A stretch of DNA of 15,090 bases from an uncultured Oscillospiraceae bacterium (GTDB lineage Bacteria; Bacillota; Clostridia; Oscillospirales; Ruminococcaceae): NCBI GenBank assembly GCA_910577365.1, contig CAJTMU010000052.1, positions 1 to 15,090 of the forward strand. Direction: 5' to 3'. Of the stretch, positions 1-6,518 are shown in pieces. The notes below the pieces were generated by a model, which worked only from the letters and a program-made list of their open reading frames with translations, had not been told where the DNA came from and did no database searches. Positions within the stretch are counted from its first letter, which is position 1; each line of letters starts with the position of its first letter. Both the position numbers and the translations under genes were made by a program.

Positions 1-545
1 TGTACCAAAGCGGGGCGGAGTGTGAGATTATAGATTTACGGGAATTTAATTTGTCTCCGTGTGTCGGCTGCGGTAAGTGTTTTGAAAGCAGGCAATGTTG
101 TAAAGACAGGAATATTAATTTAATTTATAATAAGATTATTGATTCAGACTGTGTTTTCTTTGTTTCGCCTCATTATGCGCCTATACCCGCAAAATTAAGT
201 ATGTTGTTGGAAAAAATGGAAGAAATAACATTTTTACATTGGTGGAAGGATAATAAATATAAGTCACAAATGTATAATAAACCAGCGGGTATTATATCTC
301 ATGGAGGCGGTTCAAGTTGGGCTTTGGCAAGTTATAAGGCAATGGTAAACGATACAATAGCAAATGCATTAGATACGATTCAATGCAAGGTTGTTGCTTA
401 TAACGCTGAATGGAGCACTGGGATTTCGCTCCCTGTACAAAGTGTTATAGAAGAAAAGGATATCTTTCCAATTCAGGTATATGATTGGGAGACAATTGAG
501 CAGAAGATACAAGAATATGTAAAATGTGTGACGCGGGAAATTTGA
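1..545 (+). CDS. Iron-sulfur flavoprotein / NADPH-dependent FMN reductase-like protein, 5'-truncated
   Basis: The reading frame is open from base 3 and already inside the gene: the 16 codons before the TTG at 51 (beginning YQSGAECEIIDLREF) fit the region after the first flavodoxin-like beta-alpha unit, so the true start lies upstream of the window and about 30 residues are missing. About 180 residues are visible. A cysteine cluster of the form CxxCxxCx5CC follows directly (codons from base 60), the spacing used by iron-sulfur flavoproteins to hold a 4Fe-4S cluster. The segment SPHYAPIPAKL is the flavin/dimer loop typical of NAD(P)H:FMN reductase-fold proteins (usually SP.Y...V...K). It is probably a cytosolic flavin-dependent redox protein with unknown substrate. 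Codon use is more AT-rich than in the peptidase operon that follows. The family call is firm; the presence of a cluster is inferred from cysteine spacing. Confidence 0.8.
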   Translation, partial: YQSGAECEIIDLREFNLSPCVGCGKCFESRQCCKDRNINLIYNKIIDSDCVFFVSPHYAPIPAKLSMLLEKMEEITFLHWWKDNKYKSQMYNKPAGIISHGGGSSWALASYKAMVNDTIANALDTIQCKVVAYNAEWSTGISLPVQSVIEEKDIFPIQVYDWETIEQKIQEYVKCVTREI

Positions 546-578
546 CGGAGCATTTCTGTTAAACAGAGTTGTTAGAGG

Positions 579-592
579 GTGTTTGCAAACAC
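579..592. repeat. 14-bp perfect palindrome downstream of the flavoprotein gene
   Basis: GTGTTTG followed directly by CAAACAC, 34 bp after the stop of the flavoprotein gene. There is no loop and no following T-run, so it fits an operator-like or residual site better than an intrinsic terminator. Function unknown. Confidence 0.4.
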
Positions 593-988
593 GTTTAAAG
601 GTGGATTTACGGCAAAATTTCGGTTGACTTTATTAAAAATCATTGAAATACATACAATATTTCTACGTTTTTTTCCTCATCATCGAAAATTTTGTATCGG
701 AAATCTGCTCTTTTGGGGTTTGTAAATACCCTTTAATAAATATAACCTTTTCCTTGCTGGTTATTTAGAAATTTTCCGAAGAGCGGTTGCAAAAAACTTG
801 CTTCTGTTATCAGATTTGCGGAAAAGGCGAATGTTTTAAGCTTCGCTTGTTGTGCTGCGCTTTCTTGACTCGTATGCCACAAATGAAACAAAATAGATTT
901 AAAATCTTATAGAAAATTTTAAATAGCATTGCGCAGACAAAAAATCGGTTTTGCATGTGTTTTTTTCTAAAAAAGGATTATATTAACT

Positions 989-1008
989 TTGGCTTGACAG
1001 TATGCCAA
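989..1008. promoter_or_regulatory. Dyad TTGGC-N10-GCCAA overlapping the -35 box; possible operator
   Basis: Five-base arms TTGGC (989-993) and GCCAA (1004-1008) frame the -35 hexamer at 994-999. A bound protein here would compete with RNA polymerase. The arms are short, so chance cannot be excluded, and I cannot name a regulator. Confidence 0.3.
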
Positions 1009-1022
1009 GTTTTTGATATAAT
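994..1022 (+). promoter_or_regulatory. Consensus sigma-A promoter of the M42 peptidase operon
   Basis: TTGACA at 994-999, a 17-bp spacer, then TATAAT at 1017-1022 preceded by TG at 1014-1015 (extended -10). All twelve hexamer bases match the housekeeping consensus. It lies about 90 bp upstream of the first peptidase start and implies a leader of roughly 85 nt. Confidence 0.85.
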
Positions 1023-1112
1023 TATAATACTTGTATAGGATAAAATCATGTATAATTTATTTTATAAAACAGTATTACTTCTGGGTTTTATATATTTAAG
1101 GAGGGATCGGGT

Positions 1113-2135
1113 ATGGATTTAAAATCGGTTCTTAAGCTGCTTACCGAAAAGGTTGGCGTGTCGGGAGATGAGCGGGATGCTTCGGAAGCTGCTGCGGAGC
1201 TTTTAAAGCGATACGCGGAGAACGTTGAGATTGACAGCTTCGGGAATGTCACGGGGTTTGTCAGATCCCACGATCCCGATGCGGAAACGCTTATGCTGGA
1301 CGCGCATATCGACCGTATAGGAATGATAGTCACATATATTGATGACGGAGGCTTTGTCAAAATGGGCAGCGTCGGCGGCACGGATCTTCGGATAATGCCT
1401 GCGCAAAGCGTTACCATACACGGAAAGCGAAAAGTAACCGGAGTTATCTCCACTCTTCCGCCTCACGTTTCCGATGACAGAAGCAAGGTTGCGGAGATAG
1501 GCGAGCTTGCCATAGACGTTGGTATGACAAGAGAGCAGGCGAAAAAATGTATTTCACTCGGAGACAGGATAACAATAAATTCGGATTTCCGAGAGCTTGC
1601 GGGAAACAGGGTATCCGCGCCGGCTGTTGATGACAGGAGCGGGGTATGCGCGATTCTGGCAGCTCTTGAAATGCTTAAAAAGCGGAAATTGAAATATAAT
1701 ATCGCTGTCAGCTTTTCAGCACAGGAGGAAACCGGTGAGCGCGGAGTAAAGCAGACCGCTTTCCGTATCCGACCAGACAGGGCTATTGCCGTAGACGTTT
1801 CCTTCGGGAGAACTCCCGATAGTGAGCCGCGGGATACTGCAGAGCTTGGGAGCGGGGTCATGATAGGTTTTTCGGCGGCTCTTGACAGGGAGATGTCCGA
1901 AAGCCTGAAAAAGACAGCGGAGGAAAAGGAAATACCATTTACCATAGAGGTAATGCCGTCGAACACGGGTACAAATGCGGACAGCATAGCCGTAAGCGCC
2001 GGTGGAGTGCGCTGCTGCACACTGTCATTCCCGATACGCTATATGCACACACCCACGGAAACCGTGGATATCGGGGATATCGAGGCGACCGCGAGGTTGA
2101 TATGCGAATATGCGGGAGGTGAGGAAAATGCTTGA
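1113..2135 (+). CDS. M42 family metallopeptidase (glutamyl/deblocking aminopeptidase-like), first copy
   Basis: 340 residues, the usual length for M42 dinuclear metal aminopeptidases, which form cytosolic tetrahedral dodecamers that trim short peptides. The ligand series is in order: AHID (His65, Asp67), VDDRSG with bridging Asp173 or Asp174, QEETGERG with the Glu205/Glu206 catalytic and ligand pair, VDVSF (Asp228), and YMHTPTE with His312. The ATG is preceded by AAGGAGG at 1098-1104 with good spacing and stands about 90 bp behind the consensus promoter. AHID replaces the commoner AHMDE(V/I)G: Arg68 stands where many family members have Glu, so substrate preference may differ. It is the first gene of the operon and overlaps the next by 8 bp. 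Exact peptide specificity cannot be read from sequence. Confidence 0.92.
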   Translation: MDLKSVLKLLTEKVGVSGDERDASEAAAELLKRYAENVEIDSFGNVTGFVRSHDPDAETLMLDAHIDRIGMIVTYIDDGGFVKMGSVGGTDLRIMPAQSVTIHGKRKVTGVISTLPPHVSDDRSKVAEIGELAIDVGMTREQAKKCISLGDRITINSDFRELAGNRVSAPAVDDRSGVCAILAALEMLKKRKLKYNIAVSFSAQEETGERGVKQTAFRIRPDRAIAVDVSFGRTPDSEPRDTAELGSGVMIGFSAALDREMSESLKKTAEEKEIPFTIEVMPSNTGTNADSIAVSAGGVRCCTLSFPIRYMHTPTETVDIGDIEATARLICEYAGGEENA

Positions 2136-3141
2136 CAGGCTGAGAGAAATATGCACTGTAAACGGAGCTTCAGGTGACGAGAGCCGCGTTAGAAATTATA
2201 TCAAAGCTCACATTGCCGCCGATGAAATAATTACGGATAATCTTGGAAATCTTCTGGTGTTCAAGCGTGGGAAGAAATCTCCTAAAAACAAGATAATGCT
2301 TGCCGCGCATATGGACGAGGTCGGCTTTATGATAACAGATATAACCGATGATGGCTTTCTGCGCTTCGGAGCGGTCGGGGGAATAGACCCGCGCGTCGTT
2401 CTCGGAAGAGGACTGGAGCTTGCGAGCGGTGTTAAGGGAGTTGTCGGAACAAAGGCAGTTCACCAGCAGTCGGCGGAGGAACGCAGAAAAGCTCCTGATT
2501 TTGATGAGCTTTTGCTTGATATTGGAGCGGCGAGCCGTGCTGAGGCGGAGAAATTTGCGGCGCGGGGAGATTATGCATATTTCTGCGGGGATTTTTTCGG
2601 CTTCGGCGACGGATTTATCAAGGGCAAGGCGCTTGATGACCGCGCGGGCTGCCTAATTATGATGGATATGCTGAACAGTGAGCTTGAGTATGACGCTTGG
2701 TTTGCCTTTACCGTGCAGGAGGAGGTAGGTACAAGAGGCGCTAAGGCGGCTGCGTTTACAATAGCGCCAGATATTTCCTTCGTTATTGAAACTACAACCG
2801 CCTGTGATATCAGCGGCGTAAGCGGCGATAAGAAGGTGTGTGAGCTTGGCGGGGGAGCGGTGGTCTCGTTTATGGACAGAGGCACAGTGTACGATAGGGA
2901 ACTGTACGGGCTTGCCTTTGAGATGGCGGGGCAAAACAAGATACCTATCCAGACAAAGACCCTTGTCGCGGGCGGCAACGACAGCGGGGCAATACACGTA
3001 TCACGCGGCGGAGTGCGTACCTGCGCGATGTCGCTGCCCTGCCGCTATCTCCATTCACCCTCCTGCGTAATAAAAGAGAGCGATTATGGCGCGGTAAGGT
3101 CGCTTGCGGAAAAAATGCTGAGCGCGGCGGCGGAGCTGTGA
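2128..3141 (+). CDS. M42 family metallopeptidase, second copy
   Basis: 337 residues from the ATG at 2128. An in-frame ATG at 2110 exists, but GGGAGGTGAGG at 2114-2124 is a strong ribosome binding site for 2128, and the ATGCTTGA overlap with the previous stop suggests translational coupling. Motifs in order: AAHMDEVGFM (first metal His and Asp), ALDDRAG (bridging Asp), QEEVGTRG (Glu-Glu), FVIETTTACD (Glu in the position of the second ligand, as in many clostridial members), and YLHSPS (last His). It is closer to the family consensus than its upstream neighbour and clearly diverged from it, so the pair is an old duplication or two separately acquired members. Heteromeric assembly is known for some archaeal M42 peptidases, and adjacent translation would favour it here, but that is inference. 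Confidence 0.92.
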   Translation: MLDRLREICTVNGASGDESRVRNYIKAHIAADEIITDNLGNLLVFKRGKKSPKNKIMLAAHMDEVGFMITDITDDGFLRFGAVGGIDPRVVLGRGLELASGVKGVVGTKAVHQQSAEERRKAPDFDELLLDIGAASRAEAEKFAARGDYAYFCGDFFGFGDGFIKGKALDDRAGCLIMMDMLNSELEYDAWFAFTVQEEVGTRGAKAAAFTIAPDISFVIETTTACDISGVSGDKKVCELGGGAVVSFMDRGTVYDRELYGLAFEMAGQNKIPIQTKTLVAGGNDSGAIHVSRGGVRTCAMSLPCRYLHSPSCVIKESDYGAVRSLAEKMLSAAAEL

Positions 3142-3848
3142 TAACGCGGATAAGCGCTTTGGAAGATTTTTTACGGCTTCCCGTCCGAGGTGTTGAGGCT
3201 CAGAAGATACGAGCACTTTATAAGGCTTACGGTGCGGAATATGATTTTTGCCGCTTTTATAGGCAGAACGGCGACACTTTCATTGCCGTTCTTGACGGGG
3301 ACTTCGTTTTGTGCAGCGGTGAAGCGGATTATCGCGAGCTGGCGGGCTTTATTTCCGTATGCGGATTTGTCAGTATCTTTTGCTCCGAAAAGGCAGCAGC
3401 AGAGCTTACGTGTATCTTAGACGCTGTAAGTCATAAAATATGTTTAATGCGTTATGCTGGTGGCGCGGCGGCGATTGAAAATATTGACCGACAGCCGCGG
3501 CTGGATAAGGTTTATGAGATATTGAAAACCGCTTTTAACATTCAATATGAGCCTTGGTATCTTGATATGTCGCACAGAATAAGGCATGAGGTATCTCGGT
3601 GTGTTATTCTGGAAGACTCGGCGCTGACGGTGCAGCACGATATAAATGGAGAGGCATTGCTGTCGCAGATAGCCGCGCTGCCGTGCAGCAGGGGAAAAGG
3701 GACTACAAAGCGGCTTATCCGCGCTGTTTGCAGCGAGCTTGCGCCGTCGGAGGTATCGGTGCTTTGTGAAAGAGAGCTTACAGAATTTTATAGGAAGTGC
3801 GGATTTGAGATCGCGGAGGAAAAGTGCCTGCTTAGGCGGGAGAATTGA
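3138..3848 (+). CDS. GNAT-fold protein, possible N-acetyltransferase
   Basis: 236 residues. The GTG start sits in a GTGA overlap with the second peptidase stop, so it is probably translationally coupled. The C-terminal part looks like a GNAT domain: QIAALPCSRGKGTTKRL (about 177-193) resembles the acetyl-CoA pyrophosphate loop (Q/R-x-x-G-x-G/A signature in degenerate form), and EFYRKCGFEIAEE (216-228) is the common late GNAT segment. The first 110 residues show no domain I recognise and may be a second, degenerate GNAT half. A role acetylating amino acids or peptides released by the peptidases would suit the context, but nothing in the sequence fixes the substrate. The acetyl-CoA loop is not canonical, so activity is uncertain. 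Confidence 0.65.
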   Translation: MITRISALEDFLRLPVRGVEAQKIRALYKAYGAEYDFCRFYRQNGDTFIAVLDGDFVLCSGEADYRELAGFISVCGFVSIFCSEKAAAELTCILDAVSHKICLMRYAGGAAAIENIDRQPRLDKVYEILKTAFNIQYEPWYLDMSHRIRHEVSRCVILEDSALTVQHDINGEALLSQIAALPCSRGKGTTKRLIRAVCSELAPSEVSVLCERELTEFYRKCGFEIAEEKCLLRREN

Positions 3849-3871
3849 TTTATGGATTTGAGGGGCAGTTT

Positions 3872-4591
3872 ATGAGAAAATTTGTTTTGGCGGCTATTGT
3901 CGTGGCAGTATGTGTTTTTGGCGTGGGCTGCGGTGAAGAAAGCCCTCTTCCTGCCTCGGCGGTAAGCGCTCCTAAATCCGCGGGGGTGATCCCGAGCGGG
4001 TTATATACTCGTGAAGATGCCATTGAAGAGTCGAGTGTTCCAGACAGTGCAGTCACTTCAACCACGCCAAGCACCACCGCTTTAACGCTGCCCGCGGATC
4101 CGTCGCTGACAATACCTGATGAGCCGCAGCTTACCCGCCCCGAAACTCCGGCTCTTACCGAGCCTAATGATCCCGATTTAACCCAGCCCAAGCCGCCTCT
4201 TCTTACATCGCCGAATGCGCCCGAGCTTACTTACCCCGAGGCGCCCAACCTCACATCACCCGCAATGCCGGTTCTGACACAACCGACGGAGCCGTCACTT
4301 ACCGCACCGGGCACTCCCAAGCTTACTCAACCAAAGTTTCCCGAAATTACCGTTCCGAATGCTCCTGTACTGACTCATCCTGGTACTCCATTGCTTACCG
4401 TGCCGCTTTCTCCGGAGCTTACGCTTCCTCAAGCTCCCGAACTTACCTTGCCAAGCTCCCCCTCGCTCACCTATCCGGATTCACCTGAACTTTTCTTGCC
4501 CAATGAGCCTGTTTTGACACTTCCGCCCGCTCCCGAACTAACTGTTCCCGACAAGCCCGCGCTTACCACACCCCGTCCCTTTACGGGATAA
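3872..4591 (+). CDS. Predicted lipoprotein with about 20 proline-rich octapeptide repeats
   Basis: 239 residues from the ATG at 3872, preceded by GAGGGGC at 3860-3866. A TTG at 3845 in the same frame would add nine residues, but 3872 gives a textbook export signal. MRKF is followed by a hydrophobic stretch ending FGVGC, so Cys20 is the likely lipidated residue. The lipobox has Gly rather than Leu at -3 and is therefore imperfect. Residues 21-69 are a Ser/Thr/Pro/Ala linker, and 70-229 are 20 consecutive octads of pattern x-L-T-x-P-x-x-P, then a partial unit ending in PRPFTG. There is no catalytic domain, LPXTG motif or membrane anchor at the C-terminus. Such a chain should be extended and could act as a wall-spanning stalk or spacer. 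It closes the peptidase operon 23 bp after the GNAT-like gene. Function unknown. Confidence 0.75.
   Translation: MRKFVLAAIVVAVCVFGVGCGEESPLPASAVSAPKSAGVIPSGLYTREDAIEESSVPDSAVTSTTPSTTALTLPADPSLTIPDEPQLTRPETPALTEPNDPDLTQPKPPLLTSPNAPELTYPEAPNLTSPAMPVLTQPTEPSLTAPGTPKLTQPKFPEITVPNAPVLTHPGTPLLTVPLSPELTLPQAPELTLPSSPSLTYPDSPELFLPNEPVLTLPPAPELTVPDKPALTTPRPFTG
4079..4588 (+). repeat. In-frame 24-bp degenerate tandem repeats encoding x-L-T-x-P-x-x-P
   Basis: Twenty complete units of 24 bp plus a partial one. At protein level Leu2 is invariant apart from one Ile, Thr3 is changed once (to Phe), and Pro5 and Pro8 never vary. The other four positions vary freely (for example SLTIPDEP, ELTYPEAP, VLTHPGTP, ELFLPNEP). 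DNA units differ strongly in synonymous sites, so the array is old and held by selection on the protein rather than recently expanded by slippage. Confidence 0.9.
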
Positions 4592-4661
4592 AACGAATGT
4601 TTGATGTGTGTGAAAACTTTTTACCAGTTGGGTTTAGGTTTGCCTGTAAATGTTGAAACAT

Positions 4662-4889
4662 GGCTGTAAAGCCGCGTTTCAGCCTGTAGAAAAAGCCTAT
4701 ATGTCACGCAATGTTGTCGCATGAAATTTCAAAAAGTGTCAGAATTTGCTTTGCAAATTCTGACCGGTTTCCGCAATCGCGCATAGTGAGCGAAGCGAAC
4801 GGAGCGTGCTTGCGGAAATTTTGAAATTTTTTCAAATAATTCTTCTTAGGTCAACCTTTATATACATACTGAAACGCGGCTTTACAGCC
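4662..4889. repeat. 228-bp nested inverted repeat between convergent genes
   Basis: The ends are a perfect 21-bp inverted repeat (4662-4682, beginning GGCTGTAAAGCC; 4869-4889, ending TTTACAGCC). Inside, further pairs are nested in register: 4724-4734 with 4819-4829 (11 bp), 4768-4776 with 4810-4818 (TTTCCGCAA/TTGCGGAAA), and a separate 11-bp stem with a 3-nt loop at 4739-4749/4753-4763 (TCAGAATTTGC). The 12 bp inside the outer stem also pair imperfectly. The whole could fold into one long RNA or cruciform. There is no coding capacity. It resembles a MITE-like or palindromic intergenic element, or a bidirectional terminator region for the convergent lipoprotein and dUTPase genes. I cannot name a family. 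Confidence 0.7.
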
Positions 4890-4895
4890 GCGTTT
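4872..4895 (-). terminator. Stem-loop just after the dUTPase gene, candidate terminator
   Basis: The 9-bp GC-rich stem AAACGCGGC/GCCGCGTTT with a 6-nt loop starts three bases past the dUTPase stop. The T-run on the minus strand is short (GTTT then mixed sequence), so termination strength is doubtful. Its left part is also the outer arm of the 228-bp inverted repeat. Confidence 0.45.
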
Positions 4896-4898
4896 GTT

Positions 4899-5390
4899 CT
4901 ATTTTGAAGTACTCCCAAAGCCGCCGTTTCTGACGCCCTCTGCATTATCGTCGTATGTGATGCCGTATTCCACGAAAATGCCCTGCGCAAAAGCCGTTCC
5001 AGCGGGAATTTCAAGGCTTTTGCCTTCGTTTGTGTCATTTGTTATTTTTATGAAAATATGACCCTCATTGTCGGAGCTGTAGTAATCGCTGTCGATAATA
5101 CCAACAGTGTTGTTCAGCTGTAAGCGGTATTTGAAGCCCAGCCCGCTGCGAGGATAGATTTTCAAAACCCAGCCGTCCTCTATAAACACACGTATTCCCG
5201 TTGGAATTTTGGCTGTTTCGTTTGGGGCAAGAACAATATTATATGGTGCAAATATGTCATACCCCGCCGAGCCGCTTGTGGCGCGCGTTGGCATCGTGAT
5301 TTCGCTGTAAATTTCCTTCGCGTTTTCACGTTCGCAGCCCTCAAGAAACTGTTTTAGGCTAACTTTTTCAAACCGTGCTATTCGCTTCAT
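4899..5390 (-). CDS. dut: dUTP diphosphatase (dUTPase)
   Basis: 163 residues. It hydrolyses dUTP to dUMP and pyrophosphate, keeping uracil out of DNA and feeding thymidylate synthesis; the family is a homotrimer with active sites shared between subunits. All five motifs are present in order: AGYDIFA (42-48), YPRSGLGFK (79-87), GIIDSDYY (97-104, catalytic Asp102 region), AQG (135-137) and the C-terminal flap RNGGFGSTSK (154-163). Motif 4 lacks the usual Arg before AQ (here FAQG), and motif 5 has Asn instead of Gly after Arg; both look tolerable. GGAGG lies seven bases before the ATG. It follows the methyltransferase gene by 45 bp and is probably cotranscribed with it. About 30 residues precede motif 1, slightly long for the family. 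Confidence 0.93.
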   Translation of the reverse strand: MKRIARFEKVSLKQFLEGCERENAKEIYSEITMPTRATSGSAGYDIFAPYNIVLAPNETAKIPTGIRVFIEDGWVLKIYPRSGLGFKYRLQLNNTVGIIDSDYYSSDNEGHIFIKITNDTNEGKSLEIPAGTAFAQGIFVEYGITYDDNAEGVRNGGFGSTSK

Positions 5391-5435
5391 TTTGTCCTCC
5401 GTATTTTTTTCAATAATCGAAAGCCACTTGATTTT

Positions 5436-6230
5436 TTATGGCTTCCTCGCAAGCTGCAAATCTATCGTATCGTAAATGGTTATTGAACCACCGTGTCTGC
5501 TGATGGCTTTTTCAATATCTGAAAAAAACTCGTTTCTTATCTTTTCATCAATTACGATATGGTCGGAATATGTTCCCAGTAACGCTGAATACTCTTCTGC
5601 GGAGAAAGTGCGCGTTCTTTGGAAAATTGCGTATTTAATATCCGTGAAGCCGTATTTTTCAGCAATATATGCTCTGTCGCGAGCCTGATCTTCGTCATAT
5701 TCGCGCAGGATTTCACGTTCGCGGTTATGGTATGTATAATAATATTTGTCATAAATGCGGTCGATTTCCTCTGACATGGCGGGATTTCCCTTGTCGCGGT
5801 ATGGGTGGTTGGCAAACCGCGCAAATACTCCACCGTTCTTTAACATGAAAAAGACTTTTTCGTACCCTGTTTTTTCCGGAATCCAGTGGAACGCTGACGC
5901 GGAGTACACCAAATCAAAAGAGCTGCTTTCAAAATCTATATCTTCAAATTTGCCCGTTACCACTGAAAATTTAGGGTAGTCTTTGAATTTTTCAGCACAT
6001 AATTCGGAAAAATGCTTGCCTAATTCAACAGCGGTCAGCTTGCAGTCTGTACTTAGTATCGGCAGCGTAGCCTGTCCCGCGCCGATACCCACTTCAACGA
6101 CCCTGCTTGAACCGTTTAAAGGAACATAATCAAAAAGTTTACGGTACAGCTCATCAACATACCCGGGTCTTAGCTTCTCATAAGCACAGGCTACCGTGTC
6201 AAACGTCCATTCCAGTCCTTTAATGCTCAT
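5436..6230 (-). CDS. Class I SAM-dependent methyltransferase
   Basis: 264 residues with a Rossmann-type methyltransferase core. Motif I is VVEVGIGAGQATLPIL (44-59), the acidic end of beta-2 is AVEL (Glu69), and the post-II region reads FDLVYSASAFHWI (105-117), a signature of Methyltransf_11/25-type small-molecule enzymes. The N-terminus FDTVACAYEKLRPGYVDELY matches the opening of the same group. No target-recognition region or DPPY/NPPY motif of a DNA methylase is present, so it is unlikely to be a restriction-modification partner for the nearby nuclease gene. AGAGGAAA precedes the ATG. It stands 45 bp upstream of dut. Substrate unknown. Confidence 0.88.
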   Translation of the reverse strand: MSIKGLEWTFDTVACAYEKLRPGYVDELYRKLFDYVPLNGSSRVVEVGIGAGQATLPILSTDCKLTAVELGKHFSELCAEKFKDYPKFSVVTGKFEDIDFESSSFDLVYSASAFHWIPEKTGYEKVFFMLKNGGVFARFANHPYRDKGNPAMSEEIDRIYDKYYYTYHNREREILREYDEDQARDRAYIAEKYGFTDIKYAIFQRTRTFSAEEYSALLGTYSDHIVIDEKIRNEFFSDIEKAISRHGGSITIYDTIDLQLARKP

Positions 6231-6277
6231 AGAATTTCCTCTGTAAAAAAGAACACCTATTAAGATACAAAGTGCAT

Positions 6278-6299
6278 CAAAATTGGTGTTTCAATTTTG
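6278..6299. repeat. 8-bp perfect stem-loop upstream of the methyltransferase gene
   Basis: CAAAATTG and CAATTTTG flank a 6-nt loop (6286-6291), about 50 bp before the methyltransferase start. It lies in the expected promoter/leader zone and could be an operator or leader hairpin. No convincing -35/-10 pair is evident around it. Confidence 0.4.
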
Positions 6300-6322
6300 T
6301 TGTGTGGTGAAAGCGAACCCGC

Positions 6323-6422
6323 GCTGGTCAAACCTTTTAATTTCCAATAGTGGGCAGCTAATTTGATGTTAAATGCACACCTGAGCAAAGACAAAAATTC
6401 TTGCATCAGTGTTTCGATTAGC
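6323..6422. repeat. Copy 1 of a roughly 100-bp interspersed repeat, left of the GIY-YIG gene
   Basis: It aligns from end to end, with a few 1-3 bp gaps, with 7414-7515 in the same orientation at about 70% identity by eye. Shared blocks include GCTGGT at the left end, CTAATTT in the middle, TGAGC, and CGCATCA or TGCATCA near the right end. Its own termini are imperfect inverted repeats (GCTGGTCAAACC against GTTTCGATTAGC, 8 of 12 pairing). There is no coding capacity. Confidence 0.65.
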
Positions 6423-6518
6423 GTAATTTTGTTGAAACAAGTTTGTCCAAATACAAATATTCAATATTACCAGCAAAGGAGTATGTTTGTGAAATTTTTT
6501 GATATCATTTGACACCAA

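Larger units (their letters stand above)
546..1112. other. Gene-free AT-rich spacer
   Basis: No coding frame of note is seen on either strand. The stretch contains a perfect 14-bp palindrome near its left end, runs of A/T, and a consensus promoter at its right end (both listed separately). I recognise no RNA gene, riboswitch or insertion sequence. It may contain decayed sequence. Confidence 0.6.

Noticed and set aside
705..716. 12-base identity CTGCTCTTTTGG with 13048-13059, each next to GTTTGTAAAT or its reverse complement
   Set aside because: The match is short, T-rich and does not extend; without other shared blocks a common element is not supported.
2110..2127. Upstream ATG at 2110 as the start of the second M42 peptidase
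   Set aside because: The strong GGGAGGTGAGG site lies between the two ATGs and is correctly placed only for the start at 2128.
4079..4588. The 24-bp periodic repeats as a CRISPR array
   Set aside because: The units are contiguous without spacers, vary in sequence and keep one open frame, so they are coding tandem repeats.
6483..6512. Plus-strand AAAGGAG followed by ATG/GTG starts right of repeat copy 1
   Set aside because: The frames stop after seven to nine codons. This may be a remnant start of a lost gene but cannot be supported as a CDS.
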